Shown: positions 31,656 to 40,064, numbered from the stretch's first letter. The stretch: 64,000 nucleotides of DNA from Galactobacter valiniphilus (GCF_003575975.1 NZ_QQXK01000016.1:17190-81189), one strand, 5' to 3'. Numbers and translations are program-made. The notes: a model not told the origin generated them from the sequence alone.

Positions 31656-32927
31656 TCAGGCCGTGGGCAGGCCCTGCAGCGCCAGGCGCTCATTGTGGCC
31701 GATCTCCTGGCGGCGGGCCAAGGCGGTCAAGAGCGCGATGATCCCTCCGATGCCGGCGATCACCATGAGGATCGGGTCGTGCCAGCCCCCGAGGAGGCGC
31801 GCGACCATGAGCCACACGGCGCCCCAGCCGAAGGCCAGTGCGGGGACCAGGCGGCCGCGCTCGGACATGCCGGCCACGCACACGGGGATCATGCAGGCCA
31901 GCAGGGTGAGGGAGGACCAGAGCGTCACGGGTTCCACGATCCAGCCGGTCGCGGCGGCCGTGGCGGAGAGCGACCAGGCCACGCTGAACGCGCCCCAGCC
32001 CAGCAACGCCTCGGTGGGGACGTCGGTGAGCCAGCGCTCGCGCCGCGTGCGGGCCGTCAGCAGGTTGAGCCGGCGCACGCCCTCCCACCCGCCGGCGAGC
32101 ACGAGCAGCGAGGAGGGCAGGGCCAGCCAGGTGGGGCCAAACGCCGCGGAGAACGCCCACGCGATCCCGCCGAGCCCGCCCAGCAGCCAGGGAAGGCCCA
32201 GGGCCCGCTGGCGGCGGGCGCTGCGCTGATCGGGGGCCCAGGCGTGGGTGGCGCATGCCACGGCGGCGAGGCCGAGCACGGGCCAGGCGAAGGCGGCCAC
32301 TGGCCACGGGGCCAGCGGCGAGGTGCCCGAGGCGAGCGCGGGGGTGAGTCCCTCGCGCAGCAGCACGAAGCCGGCCACGGCGAGGGTCACCGCGACGGCG
32401 GAGACGAGCACGCGCCGGACCAGGTCTAGCGGGGTCTGCGCCGGGTTGGGGGAGCGCTCGGGAAGGTTGTAAGGCGCCACGTAGAGCGAGGCGGGGACGC
32501 GCTCGATGGGGCGCAGGGAGGTGATGCCGTGGGACTCGCGGGCGATCGGCACGTACTCGATGCGCTCGGCGTCGGGATCGGCCTCGGCCTCGCGGGCGGC
32601 GATGATGGCCTCGTGGGCCTCCCAGACCACGGAGGCGAGCTCGGGCGGCGCTGCCTGACCCGCGAGGGAGGCTCGGGCCTGGCGGATGGCCGCCTCGCGT
32701 TCCTCGGCCTCGCGCTCGCGCTCCGCCTCTTGACGGCTCGCGGCGCGGTCCTCCTCGGCGCGGTGCTCCAGCTCGTCCTCGTTTTCGAGGTCGAACGGGG
32801 CGTCGCGGGCCGGGCGGCGGATGGTCGTGGGGCGCTCGCGGGGAGGGAAGCGGAGGGTTTCCGGCGTGGCGACGTCGGGTGCCTCAGCGGCTTGCTCAGC
32901 CGGTTCCCGTCGAGCTGGTCGGATCAT
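31656..32927 (-). CDS. Multi-pass membrane protein with charged N-terminal coiled coil
   Basis: Not recognised. Seen: 423 residues; first about 155 residues cytoplasmic and highly charged, with a heptad-rich stretch of Glu/Arg/Ala (about 52-90) predicted to be coiled coil, then ten or so hydrophobic segments from LVRRVLVSAVAVTLAVAGFVLL to the C-terminus, which ends in a short polar tail. ATG at 32927 after GGGGAGA. It overlaps the end of the DedA gene by 32 bases, so rluA, dedA and this gene form one tightly packed operon. Confidence 0.78.
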   Translation of the reverse strand: MIRPARREPAEQAAEAPDVATPETLRFPPRERPTTIRRPARDAPFDLENEDELEHRAEEDRAASRQEAEREREAEEREAAIRQARASLAGQAAPPELASVVWEAHEAIIAAREAEADPDAERIEYVPIARESHGITSLRPIERVPASLYVAPYNLPERSPNPAQTPLDLVRRVLVSAVAVTLAVAGFVLLREGLTPALASGTSPLAPWPVAAFAWPVLGLAAVACATHAWAPDQRSARRQRALGLPWLLGGLGGIAWAFSAAFGPTWLALPSSLLVLAGGWEGVRRLNLLTARTRRERWLTDVPTEALLGWGAFSVAWSLSATAAATGWIVEPVTLWSSLTLLACMIPVCVAGMSERGRLVPALAFGWGAVWLMVARLLGGWHDPILMVIAGIGGIIALLTALARRQEIGHNERLALQGLPTA

Positions 32928-33522
32928 CGCGTCTCCCCCGTTGTGAACGCCTTCTCGCCCACCCGATCAGCGCGGGTATGGCTCCGATCAGCGTACCGAC
33001 GCCCATGCCCACGAGCGCGGAAGCCCACGCCGGGAGTCCCGTGGCGGATTGCGTGAGTTGGCCGATGAGGACCATGAAAAACACCCACGCGAGGGAGCCC
33101 ACCGCGGTGGCCGCCCACTGGGTCCTTCGCGGCACGGCGGCGAGGCCTGCGGCGACGTAGGACGCCGTGCGCCCGCCGGAGATGAAGCGCAGGCCCGCCA
33201 GCACGGCGAAGGTCCCGCGCTCGCCGAGCGCCCGTTCGCCGGCCTCGGCCTTGGCGAGCAGCCAGCGGCCAAAGCGCCAGCGGTCAAGGACGTGGCGGTA
33301 GCGCTCCACGACCCAGGCGAGCCAGACGTCGCCCAGCACGTTCGCGATCCAGGCCACCGCCACGGCGGCCCAGAAGGAGACGAGGCCGCGCCCCGAGAGC
33401 GGGCCGATCGCCAGCACAAAGAGTTCCTGCGGCAGCGGCGCCACGAAGGAATCGAGGACGTTGAGGACAAACGAGAGCGGGTAGTACCACCAGCCAAGCG
33501 TGGACGGATCGGCGAGGTTCAC
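32896..33522 (-). CDS. DedA/VTT-family membrane protein
   Basis: Membrane protein of the SNARE-associated/DedA family, possibly a lipid-carrier scramblase or transporter. Seen: 208 residues; YPLSFVLNVLDSFVAPLPQELFVLAIGPLSGRGLVSFWAAVAVAWIANVLGDVWLAWVVER with the re-entrant P-Q/E motif, FAVLAGLRFISGGRTASYVAAGLAAVP with the G-R motif, and a final helix before a basic tail. GTG at 33522 overlaps the rluA stop as GTGA. It is short for the family but has all core segments. Translationally coupled to rluA. Confidence 0.85.
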   Translation of the reverse strand: MNLADPSTLGWWYYPLSFVLNVLDSFVAPLPQELFVLAIGPLSGRGLVSFWAAVAVAWIANVLGDVWLAWVVERYRHVLDRWRFGRWLLAKAEAGERALGERGTFAVLAGLRFISGGRTASYVAAGLAAVPRRTQWAATAVGSLAWVFFMVLIGQLTQSATGLPAWASALVGMGVGTLIGAIPALIGWARRRSQRGRRDDPTSSTGTG

Positions 33523-34592
33523 TGGCTCACCGCGCCGAGGTCGGGGAGCCGGGCGCCGGAGGCGCCCCCGCCCTGGCGGCCGGCACCCGGGGTGCCCGAC
33601 GCCGCGTGGCCGGGGACGGCGGCGTCGGGCACCGGCGTCTCGCCGAGCGTGAGGCGCGAGCTGAAGGCGCGCGGGAGCCCGCTGAGTGGATCCACGAACG
33701 AGATGGTGCGCGCGAGCAGCTGCAGAGGGAGCTCGTGGTCGTCCGGTGCCTCGTCGAGGAGGACGGGGTAGAAGGGGTCGTTGAGGATGCCGATGCCGAG
33801 CGCCGCGAGATGCACGCGCAGCTGGTGGGTGCGGCCGGTGCGGGGGCGCAGGCGCGTGTGGATCACGGGCAGCCCGGCGCGGTGGCCCCCGGAGAGACCG
33901 CTGCCGAGGAGCTCCACGATGGTCTCTGCATTGGGCTCGGCGGCCTCGTCCACGATGACGCGCAGGGTGCCCTTCACCTTGTCGATGTGGTCGCGGTAGG
34001 TCAGCGGCGTGGGGACGCCGCGCAGGCGCGGGCGCTCGGGGTCCCAGCCCTCGGGCTGCGCGGAGACGGCCTCGTAGACCTTGGAGATGCCGCGGCGCTC
34101 GAAGAGCGTCTGATAGGCACCGCGGGTCTCGGGGCGCACCGAAAACATGACGACGCCGGCCGTGGCGCGGTCGAGGCGGTGCATGGGCGTCAGGTGGGGC
34201 AGGCCGAGCCGGTTGCGCAGGCGCACGAGCGCCGATTCCTGGACGTAGCGACCGCCCGGCGTGGTGGGCAGGAAGTGCGGCTTGTCCACGACGAGCAGAT
34301 CGGCATCCAGGTGCAGGAGCGTCTCGTGGAAGGGGACGGGCGTCTCCGCCGGGGCGTTGCGGTAGTACCAGAGGAACTCGTGGGCGCCGAGCGGGGTCTG
34401 TGCGTCGATGACCACGCCGCCGATGCCCTGGACCTCGCCCGTGGCGAAGCGCCGGCGCAGGCCCGCCTCGTCCACGTGGCCGAAGCGGGCGAGCACGTAG
34501 TCCTGAATGGTGTCCCACGGACCGGACAACGGCAGGTGGAGGCGCGTGGCGTTGACCCCGTCTCGAACGGGAAGGGGAGAACGCAGGGCCAT
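33519..34592 (-). CDS. RluA-family pseudouridine synthase
   Basis: Converts specific uridines of rRNA or tRNA to pseudouridine. Seen: 357 residues; S4-like N-terminal region (to about 75), catalytic HRLDRATAGVVMF with Asp141, the ISKVYEAV beta strand, RPRTGRTHQLRVHLAALGIGILNDPFYP near 250-280. The target uridine cannot be assigned. Unusual: the last about 45 residues are Gly/Ala/Pro-rich and lie outside the fold; their DNA contains an inverted copy of repeat module 2 (arms 33591-33603 and 33621-33633). ATG at 34592. Confidence 0.9.
   Translation of the reverse strand: MALRSPLPVRDGVNATRLHLPLSGPWDTIQDYVLARFGHVDEAGLRRRFATGEVQGIGGVVIDAQTPLGAHEFLWYYRNAPAETPVPFHETLLHLDADLLVVDKPHFLPTTPGGRYVQESALVRLRNRLGLPHLTPMHRLDRATAGVVMFSVRPETRGAYQTLFERRGISKVYEAVSAQPEGWDPERPRLRGVPTPLTYRDHIDKVKGTLRVIVDEAAEPNAETIVELLGSGLSGGHRAGLPVIHTRLRPRTGRTHQLRVHLAALGIGILNDPFYPVLLDEAPDDHELPLQLLARTISFVDPLSGLPRAFSSRLTLGETPVPDAAVPGHAASGTPGAGRQGGGASGARLPDLGAVSQ
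33591..33633 (-). repeat. Repeat module 2 inside the rluA coding sequence
   Basis: 13-bp perfect inverted arms GGTGCCCGACGCC (33591-33603) and GGCGTCGGGCACC (33621-33633). The stretch 33591-33613 read on the minus strand is a full copy of the module also found at 23405-23427 and 48106-48128. It is translated in frame as VPDAAVPGHAASGTPG near the protein C-terminus. Confidence 0.8.
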
Positions 34593-34643
34593 GGACCCAG
34601 TTTGTCACGTGCCGCTGTGGTGACGCTGTCGCCCTGGTGCGTT

Positions 34644-35864
34644 TCAGGCGCGAGCGAGGACGAGGGCCACGTTTTGCCCGCCGAACGCGAAGGACGTGCT
34701 CAGCGCAGCGCCGATCGTCGCGGCGCGGCTGGCGCCCCTGACGACGTCAAGCCCGCACGCGGCATCGTCGGGCGCCAGGTTCAGCGTGGGCGGGATGAGG
34801 CCGGTCTCCAGCGAGCGGACGGTCGCGATCGCCTCGACCGCGCCAGCGGCGCCGACCAGGTGGCCCGTGGCGCCCTTGTTCGCGGTGACGGTGGCGTGCC
34901 CCAGCCCCGCCGCGCGCAAGGCGGTGGCCTCGGCGGCGTCGCCCACCTCGGTGGAGGTCGCGTGGGCGTTGACGAGGTCGACGTCACCGGGGGTCAGCCC
35001 GGCCCGGCTCAGCGCGGCGTCGATGGCGGAGCGCTGGCCCGTTCCCTCGGGATCCGGTGCCGTGATGTGGAAGGCGTCGGAGGTGATGCCCCATCCGGCC
35101 AGGCGGGCGCGCACGCGGGCGCCGCGCGCGGCGGCGAAGGCCTCGCTCTCGAGCACGACGATTCCGGCGCCCTCCCCGAGCACGAAGCCGCGCCGGTCCG
35201 CGGCGAACGGGCGAGAAAGGGTGGTCGGGTCCTCGCCCGGGTGGAGGGTCGCGAGGGCCTGCGACTGCGCGAAGGCGGCCAGCGTGAGCTCGGAGAGGGC
35301 GGCCTCGGCGCCGCCGGCGAGCACCACGTCGGCCTCGCCGGCCGCGATGAGCCGGGCGCCGTGGGCGATGCCCTCGGCCCCGGCCGCGCAGGCCGAGACG
35401 GGCGTGTAGGCGCCGCCGCGAGCCCCGAGCTCGATGCTCAGCTGTGACGAGGCGGCGTTGGCCATGAGCATGGGGACGGTGCGCAGAGAGACCCGGCGTG
35501 CCCCGCCCTCGCGCAGGCGATGCTCCTGCTCGAGGGTCGTGTTCAGGCCGCCCACACCGGTGCCGAGGCTGATCGCCAGGCGTGTGCCGTCGACCTCCGG
35601 GGAGCCGGCGTCGGCCCAGGCCTCCCGGCCCGCCAGCAGGGCCCAGCGTTGGGTGGGATCGAGCCGGCGGGCGTTGGCCCGGCCGAGAGCGGTCTCGGCG
35701 TCCACCTCCGCGCGGCCCACGGCGGCACGGCCGGAGGGGAAGCGCCCCGGGTCTAGGTCCAGGGCGCGCACACCGGAGCGCCCGGCGATCAGCCCGTCCC
35801 AGAGCGCGGCGACACCGCCGCCCAGCGGCGTGATCGCCCCGTAGCCCGTGATGACGACGTCCAT
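34644..35864 (-). CDS. Beta-ketoacyl-ACP synthase, KAS II (FabF) type
   Basis: Condensing enzyme of fatty-acid or related acyl-chain synthesis. Seen: 406 residues; catalytic Cys159 (SACAAG), His301 (VNAHATSTEVGD), Lys330 and His335 (KGATGHLVGAAG), giving a complete Cys-His-His site; C-terminal STSFAFGGQNVALVL. No ACP, malonyltransferase or reductase gene is next to it, so it is not part of a fab cluster here. ATG at 35864. It diverges from a TetR gene across an AT-rich dyad, which makes it the likely target of that regulator. Confidence 0.9.
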   Translation of the reverse strand: MDVVITGYGAITPLGGGVAALWDGLIAGRSGVRALDLDPGRFPSGRAAVGRAEVDAETALGRANARRLDPTQRWALLAGREAWADAGSPEVDGTRLAISLGTGVGGLNTTLEQEHRLREGGARRVSLRTVPMLMANAASSQLSIELGARGGAYTPVSACAAGAEGIAHGARLIAAGEADVVLAGGAEAALSELTLAAFAQSQALATLHPGEDPTTLSRPFAADRRGFVLGEGAGIVVLESEAFAAARGARVRARLAGWGITSDAFHITAPDPEGTGQRSAIDAALSRAGLTPGDVDLVNAHATSTEVGDAAEATALRAAGLGHATVTANKGATGHLVGAAGAVEAIATVRSLETGLIPPTLNLAPDDAACGLDVVRGASRAATIGAALSTSFAFGGQNVALVLARA

Positions 35865-35879
35865 ATCTCAACCTCTTTC

Positions 35880-35915
35880 TTGTATTGCGTACAAACAAAG
35901 TTGTACGGCATACAA
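35880..35915. promoter_or_regulatory. Divergent promoter/operator between the KAS II and TetR genes
   Basis: Imperfect inverted repeat with 15-base arms 35880-35894 and 35901-35915 (13 of 15 positions pair) around ACAAAG; half-sites read TTGTA...TACAA. A -10 TACAAT (35911-35916) stands only 6 bases before the TetR ATG at 35923, implying a leaderless mRNA. On the other strand AGAGG precedes the KAS II ATG by about 7 bases. Confidence 0.75.
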
Positions 35916-35922
35916 TCTATCC

Positions 35923-36552
35923 ATGTCCAGTTCCCCCGCCCCGTCCCCGGCCTCGTCGTCGACCGCGAACCGGCAGGGCGCCCGCACCCGCGCCCTGATC
36001 CGCGCCGCCGCCTCGGCGCTGGCACTGACGCGCACCCCGGGCCAGTTCACGGTGAAGCACGTGGCCGAGGCCGCCGGCGTGTTCCCGAACCAGATCACCC
36101 ACCACTTCGGTTCAAAGGACCGCCTGTACCTCGAGGCAGCCTTCGCCCTGCTGCTGCGCGACTCCGGCCGACTGACCCGCGTGGCGCGGGGTGCGAGGAG
36201 CCCCGAGGAGTTCGGCCGGGCCCTGGCCCGCACCGCCCTCGCGCTGCCTTCGCTGCCCTCCCTCACCTCCGCGCTCGCGCTCGCCAGGGGGCACGAGGAG
36301 CTCGGGCAGCTGGCCAGCGGATACCTGAAGGTGCTCTTCGCCCGCTCCGAGCGCTTCCTCGAGCGGCGGCTGCAACGCGAGGGCTGGGCCGCCGGCCACG
36401 GCGTGGCGCGCGCGAGCAAGACCTTCTGGGTGGCGGTCTTCGGGGCGGTGCTGGCGCACGAGGCGGGCTTCGCCGGCGGCCCCACCGACCTGGACATCGC
36501 CTCCGGGCTGGCGCTGACGCGGGGGAGCGGCTCTGCCACGATGGGTTCATGA
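35923..36552 (+). CDS. TetR/AcrR-family transcriptional regulator
   Basis: DNA-binding repressor. Seen: 209 residues; after a Ser/Pro/Ala tail of about 18 residues, the helix-turn-helix region ARTRALIRAAASALALTRTPGQFTVKHVAEAAGVFPNQITHHFGSKDRLYLEAAFALL at about 22-79, then a mostly helical ligand domain. The recognition helix NQITHHFGSKDRLY is of normal form. Probably autoregulates and controls the divergent KAS II gene through the dyad at 35880-35915. The start codon is only 6 bases from a -10 element with no ribosome site. Its stop overlaps the next ATG (ATGA). Confidence 0.88.
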   Translation: MSSSPAPSPASSSTANRQGARTRALIRAAASALALTRTPGQFTVKHVAEAAGVFPNQITHHFGSKDRLYLEAAFALLLRDSGRLTRVARGARSPEEFGRALARTALALPSLPSLTSALALARGHEELGQLASGYLKVLFARSERFLERRLQREGWAAGHGVARASKTFWVAVFGAVLAHEAGFAGGPTDLDIASGLALTRGSGSATMGS

Positions 36553-37073
36553 TCTCTTCGCTGACGCTGCCGGTCACCCTGGCCTCTCGAGCGGGAACGC
36601 TGCGCCTCGAGGCCGCCGTTCCCGGTGACCTGGATGCCCTGATGGCCCTCCTGGCCGACGACGCGGTGTCGGCGTCCCGCGGCGATGTCGCCGCCGAGGG
36701 GGACAGGGAGCGCTACGCCGCCGCGCTCGCCGCGATCCAGGCGGATCCCTCCAACGTGCTGCTCCTGGCGCGCGACGGCGGCGGCGTGGCGGTGGCGACG
36801 ATGCAGCTCACCGTGATCCCCGGGATGGCCCGCCGCGGCTCAACGCGGCTCCTGGTGGAGGCCGTGCGCGTGTCCTCCGAGCGGCGCTCGGCGGGGATCG
36901 GCGGGGAGATGATGCGCTGGGTCATGGGCCCCGCCGCGCTCGCGTGCGGTGCCTCGCTCGTGCAGCTGACCTCGGACGCCGCCCGCGTCGACGCGCACCG
37001 CTTCTACGAGCGGCTCGGCTTTGTTGGCTCCCACGTGGGCTTCAAGTACCACGTCCCCGGTGGGGCGGCGTGA
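36549..37073 (+). CDS. GNAT-family N-acetyltransferase
   Basis: Acetyl-CoA-dependent acyltransferase of unknown substrate. Seen: 174 residues; RLEAAVPGDLDALMALLADD at the N-terminus, MQLTVIPGMARRGSTRLLVEAVRVSSERRSAGIGGEMMRW with the acetyl-CoA loop RRSAGIG, and YERLGFVGSHVGFKY at the C-terminus. The pattern resembles aminoglycoside 6'-type or small-molecule GNATs but gives no substrate. ATG overlaps the TetR stop (ATGA), so it is read with the regulator. Confidence 0.85.
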   Translation: MISSLTLPVTLASRAGTLRLEAAVPGDLDALMALLADDAVSASRGDVAAEGDRERYAAALAAIQADPSNVLLLARDGGGVAVATMQLTVIPGMARRGSTRLLVEAVRVSSERRSAGIGGEMMRWVMGPAALACGASLVQLTSDAARVDAHRFYERLGFVGSHVGFKYHVPGGAA

Positions 37074-37657
37074 TGCGCGGGGACGCCCTGGCCGCCAAGC
37101 CCACGCTGCGCGGCGAGCGGGTGCTGCTGCGCCCGTTCACCGAGGAGGACATCGCGGCGATGGGCCCCATCCTGGCCGATCCGGAGGTGCAGATCCTCAC
37201 CGGCTCGGTGGGGTCCACGGCGGAGGCCGCCGCGGCCTCTCCGGAGCTGGATGAGCGCACCCTCGAGTGGTACCGCAGCCGCGCGGCGCAGCCGGACCGG
37301 CTCGACCTGGCCATCGTCGACGCCGCGACGGGGCGCTGCGTGGGCGAGGCGGTGCTCAACGAGCTCTCCGTCGAGGACCGCTCCTGCAACTTCAGGATCC
37401 TCATGGGGCCGGAGGGGCGCGGGCGCGGCCTCGGGACGGAAGCCACGCGGCTCACCGTGGCCCACGGGCTCTCGGCGGGCCTGCATCGCATCTCCCTCAC
37501 CGTGTTCACGTTCAACCCGCGGGCCCGCCGGGCCTACGACAAGGCCGGCTTTGTCCACGAGGGAACGCGTCGAGACGTCATGGAGTTCGACGGCGCGTGG
37601 CTGAGCGAGGATCTCATGTCCGTGCTCTCCACCGATCCGGGTTGGGTGCGCGCATGA
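37073..37657 (+). CDS. GNAT-family N-acetyltransferase, RimJ/RimL type
   Basis: Seen: 194 residues; LRGERVLLRPFTEEDIAAMGPILADPEV at the N-terminus, AVLNELSVEDRSCNFRILMGPEGRGRGLGTEATRLTVAHGL with the acetyl-CoA motif GRGRGLG, and NPRARRAYDKAGFVHEGTRRDVMEFDGAW, all standard for the RimJ/RimL-like subgroup, which acetylates protein or small-molecule amines. ATG at 37073 (an in-frame GTG directly precedes it) overlaps the preceding stop. Third gene of the TetR-led operon. Confidence 0.87.
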   Translation: MRGDALAAKPTLRGERVLLRPFTEEDIAAMGPILADPEVQILTGSVGSTAEAAAASPELDERTLEWYRSRAAQPDRLDLAIVDAATGRCVGEAVLNELSVEDRSCNFRILMGPEGRGRGLGTEATRLTVAHGLSAGLHRISLTVFTFNPRARRAYDKAGFVHEGTRRDVMEFDGAWLSEDLMSVLSTDPGWVRA

Positions 37658-38082
37658 GTCAGTTCGAGGCGTTCTGGACGCGGGTGTTGGCCTCCGCCGA
37701 GCCGGAGGCGATCGAGCGGGCCGAACGGACGCTTGCCGCCGTGCAGGGCTTCGACGTGGAGCTGGAACTGAGCGTGTTCACGGACGAGGACGCTCCCTGG
37801 CTTCCCTCCGTCTGGGTCACGCCCATGGGGCGGCAGCACTGGGAGGCGGCGCGCGCGAGCGATGCATCGCGGCAGCTGCTCAACGTGAGTTTCGGCGAGG
37901 ACGGGGAGGTGCACCTCAACGCAGAGGAGGCGCCGCTGGGTGGGATCTTCGAGCCCATGACGAAGCCGGAAGACCCCCGCGCGGCACTCGGTGCGCTGAT
38001 CGCGGCCTGGATCGGGCGGATCTGGGACGAGCGCTTCGCGGACCGCGCTGAGGCCGTGGTCCGGCAGGCCGACGGCTGCTAG
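37654..38082 (+). CDS. Hypothetical small protein
   Basis: Not recognised. Seen: 142 residues, acidic, no signal or membrane segment; FEAFWTRVLASAEPEAIERAERTLAAVQGFDVELELSVFTDEDAPWLPSVWVTPMGRQHWEAARASD suggests an alpha/beta fold. ATG overlaps the stop of the second GNAT gene (ATGA), making it the last member of the TetR-GNAT-GNAT operon; the pattern of ATGA junctions implies coupled translation of all four. Confidence 0.7.
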   Translation: MSQFEAFWTRVLASAEPEAIERAERTLAAVQGFDVELELSVFTDEDAPWLPSVWVTPMGRQHWEAARASDASRQLLNVSFGEDGEVHLNAEEAPLGGIFEPMTKPEDPRAALGALIAAWIGRIWDERFADRAEAVVRQADGC

Positions 38083-38105
38083 CGGGGCCGCCGCGCGTGT
38101 GTGGG

Positions 38106-38552
38106 CTACGGGTCCGTCGCGAAGTCCAGGGCGACGGCGGCCGGATAGCTGCCGTCGAAGGCGTAGGGGTGGTGGCGCACGCCGCGCGCGTTCCGGAGGG
38201 TGACGAGCGCTGAGGACCCGTCGGTCGAGGCGCTCAGGAGCAGGCCGGTTCCCGTGCTCGCGAGATCGTCCGGGCCCGAGGCGAGGTCGCGCAGGAGCTC
38301 CACCCAGTCGAGGTGCGGGCCACCGGCCTCGATGGGAGGCAGCTCGCCCTCGTGCGGCGGGTCCAGGGCGATGCCGGCCTCGGTGAGGAGCCGATGCAGC
38401 TCACCCCGGGTGGCCCCGAGCGGCACGGTCACCTCGCGGCCCGCCGCGCTCAGCACGACCGCGCCCTCCCGGACGCTGAACGCCGTGCACACGAAGCGCT
38501 CCTGCCCGCGCTCGAGCTCCGAGAGCTCAAAGAGCAAGGTTCCGAGATCCAT
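38106..38552 (-). CDS. Hypothetical protein downstream of the nei-GNAT unit
   Basis: Not recognised. Seen: 148 residues from the ATG at 38552; LGTLLFELSELERGQERFVCTAFSVREGAVVLSAAGREVTVPLGATRGELHRLLTEAGIAL, and a C-terminal LVTLRNARGVRHHPYAFDGSYPAAVALDFATDP. Cytoplasmic, no catalytic motif. Its ATG overlaps the GNAT stop by one base (TGATG), so it is co-translated as the third gene of a minus-strand operon. Confidence 0.7.
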   Translation of the reverse strand: MDLGTLLFELSELERGQERFVCTAFSVREGAVVLSAAGREVTVPLGATRGELHRLLTEAGIALDPPHEGELPPIEAGGPHLDWVELLRDLASGPDDLASTGTGLLLSASTDGSSALVTLRNARGVRHHPYAFDGSYPAAVALDFATDP

Positions 38553-39133
38553 CACGCCCCTTCCTGCGTGGGCGCTCGCCAGAGCAGGCCCTCGCGTCCG
38601 CCACCGATGATGCCACGCATCCCGGCCGCGCCGGCCAGCGGCTCGAAGCCCGCCGCGCGGTGCATGGCGACGCTCGCTACGTTGTCCGCCGCGCACACCG
38701 AGAACAGCTCCTCGCCGCGCGCCGCCGCCCACCCGGCGCGGGCCAGCACTAGGGCAAGCCCGACCCCGCGGCGCCTGGCCACGGAACGGACCAGGGAACC
38801 ACCCAGATACAGCCCGGCGGGGGCGGGGCCGAGCGATTCACCCCAGCGATGGGTCTTGCCAAAACCGAGCAGCGCGCCCGTGGCGGCGTCCGCCGCCACC
38901 ACGGCGCAGGCGTCCACCTCGTGGATCGCGGCCGCGATCGCCGGGGCGCTCGTGTCCCGGCGATCGGCCGAGTACAGCGCCAGCACCCTCGCCACGTCCC
39001 GCGCGGTGGCCGGCCGCACCACCCAGCCCCGAGGCGCGGGGGCGTCCGTTGCGTCGCGCCCTCCGCGCGGCGCCGGCGCGGCCTGCCTGGCCTCTCGCTG
39101 CCCCGGCTCGCCGGGGGCGCTCACGCGGCTCAT
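38552..39133 (-). CDS. GNAT-family N-acetyltransferase
   Basis: Seen: 193 residues from the ATG at 39133; a polar Pro/Ala/Arg leader of about 35 residues, then WVVRPATARDVARVLALYSADRR, LYLGGSLVRSVARRRGVGLALVLARAGWAAARG with acetyl-CoA loop RRRGVG, and VASVAMHRAAGFEPL. ATG overlaps the nei stop as ATGA. Substrate unknown. Confidence 0.82.
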   Translation of the reverse strand: MSRVSAPGEPGQREARQAAPAPRGGRDATDAPAPRGWVVRPATARDVARVLALYSADRRDTSAPAIAAAIHEVDACAVVAADAATGALLGFGKTHRWGESLGPAPAGLYLGGSLVRSVARRRGVGLALVLARAGWAAARGEELFSVCAADNVASVAMHRAAGFEPLAGAAGMRGIIGGGREGLLWRAPTQEGA

Positions 39134-40044
39134 CGCGCCCGCCGGTCTCGGCCGGGCCGCACGCCGGCGCCGCGAACGCGAGACGACCCCGTGGCATCCG
39201 GCAAGGAAGGCGGCGCTGGCCCCGGCTGGCAGCGCGGGCACCAGAACACGTCCCTCGCGACCGAGCGCAGATCGCTGCTGTCGCCACCCACGTAGCCGCG
39301 GGCCAGCGTGGGGTCGGCGAGCGGCGCGCTCTCCACGCGCCCGTGGGCGCGCGGGCAGGGGCGCCCCGCCCGCCCGTAGACCCAATACCGCTCCGGCCAG
39401 CTGGGACCTGCGGTGCGCCGGGAGGCGCGCTGCGCGTTCTCCCTGAGTTGCGCCGCGGCGACCTCAAGCACGCGAGCCAGCGCCGCGTCGTCGTGCTCTC
39501 CCACACGGGAGAAGGGAGAGAGCCCGGCCACGAAGAGCGACTCGGAGCGGAAGATGTTCCCGATCCCGGCGACCACGCGCTGATCGAGCAGGGCGGCGCC
39601 GAGCAATCGCTCGGGATCGGCGCGCAGCAGCGCGAGCGCGAGCTCCGCGTCCCACGCGTGGATCGGATCGGGGCCGAGTGCTGCCACGATCTCCTCGCGC
39701 CGGGGCTGCGTGATGGCCTCGAGCACGCCGAGCTGCACGCCAAGCAGCTGCGCGTGTTCCGTCTCCAGGACGGCGCGGACCCGGGCGGCGGGGACGGTCC
39801 AGCGCTCGCCGGGGGCGAGCACGAGCCAGCGCCCCTCCATGAGCAGGTGGGAATGGATGACGTCGCCGCCGTCCACGCGCAGGAAGAGGTGTTTGCCGTA
39901 CGCGGCGACCTCGGTGATGGCCCGCCCGCGCAGATCCAGGGTGGCCATGGAGGGCACGCGGAAGTCGCTGCGCACGAGCGGGGTGTCCATCAGGAGCGGG
40001 CGCAGGCTCCGCTCCACGCGGGCGAGGGAGTCGCCTTCCGGCAT
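39130..40044 (-). CDS. nei: Fpg/Nei-family DNA glycosylase (endonuclease VIII-like)
   Basis: Base-excision repair enzyme removing oxidised bases and nicking the strand. Seen: 304 residues; N-terminal MPEGDSL with catalytic Pro2 and Glu3 and the Nei-type Gly-Asp instead of the Fpg Leu-Pro, AYGKHLFLRVDGGDVIHSHLLMEGRW with conserved Lys/Met, helix-two-turn-helix LDQRVVAGIGNIFRSESLF. The C-terminal zinc finger has the normal second pair FWCPRC, but the first pair reads CPRAHG, Cys-x3-His rather than Cys-x2-Cys. A Pro/Gly/Arg tail of about 35 residues follows. ATG at 40044. Confidence 0.9.
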   Translation of the reverse strand: MPEGDSLARVERSLRPLLMDTPLVRSDFRVPSMATLDLRGRAITEVAAYGKHLFLRVDGGDVIHSHLLMEGRWLVLAPGERWTVPAARVRAVLETEHAQLLGVQLGVLEAITQPRREEIVAALGPDPIHAWDAELALALLRADPERLLGAALLDQRVVAGIGNIFRSESLFVAGLSPFSRVGEHDDAALARVLEVAAAQLRENAQRASRRTAGPSWPERYWVYGRAGRPCPRAHGRVESAPLADPTLARGYVGGDSSDLRSVARDVFWCPRCQPGPAPPSLPDATGSSRVRGAGVRPGRDRRAR

Positions 40045-40064
40045 GTTTCAGCCCTCGAGCGCGC

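Noticed and set aside
32861..32886. Degenerate module 2 at the start of the multi-pass membrane protein gene
   Set aside because: Only the GACGTCGGGTGCC part resembles the element, and the rest does not align; not strong enough to count.
34755..34785. Another copy of repeat module 2 in the KAS II gene (CGCACGCGGCATCGTCGGGCGCC-like stretch)
   Set aside because: The similarity is partial and the residues (APDDAACGLDVV) fall where KAS II proteins normally have similar sequence, so chance in GC-rich DNA is the simpler explanation.
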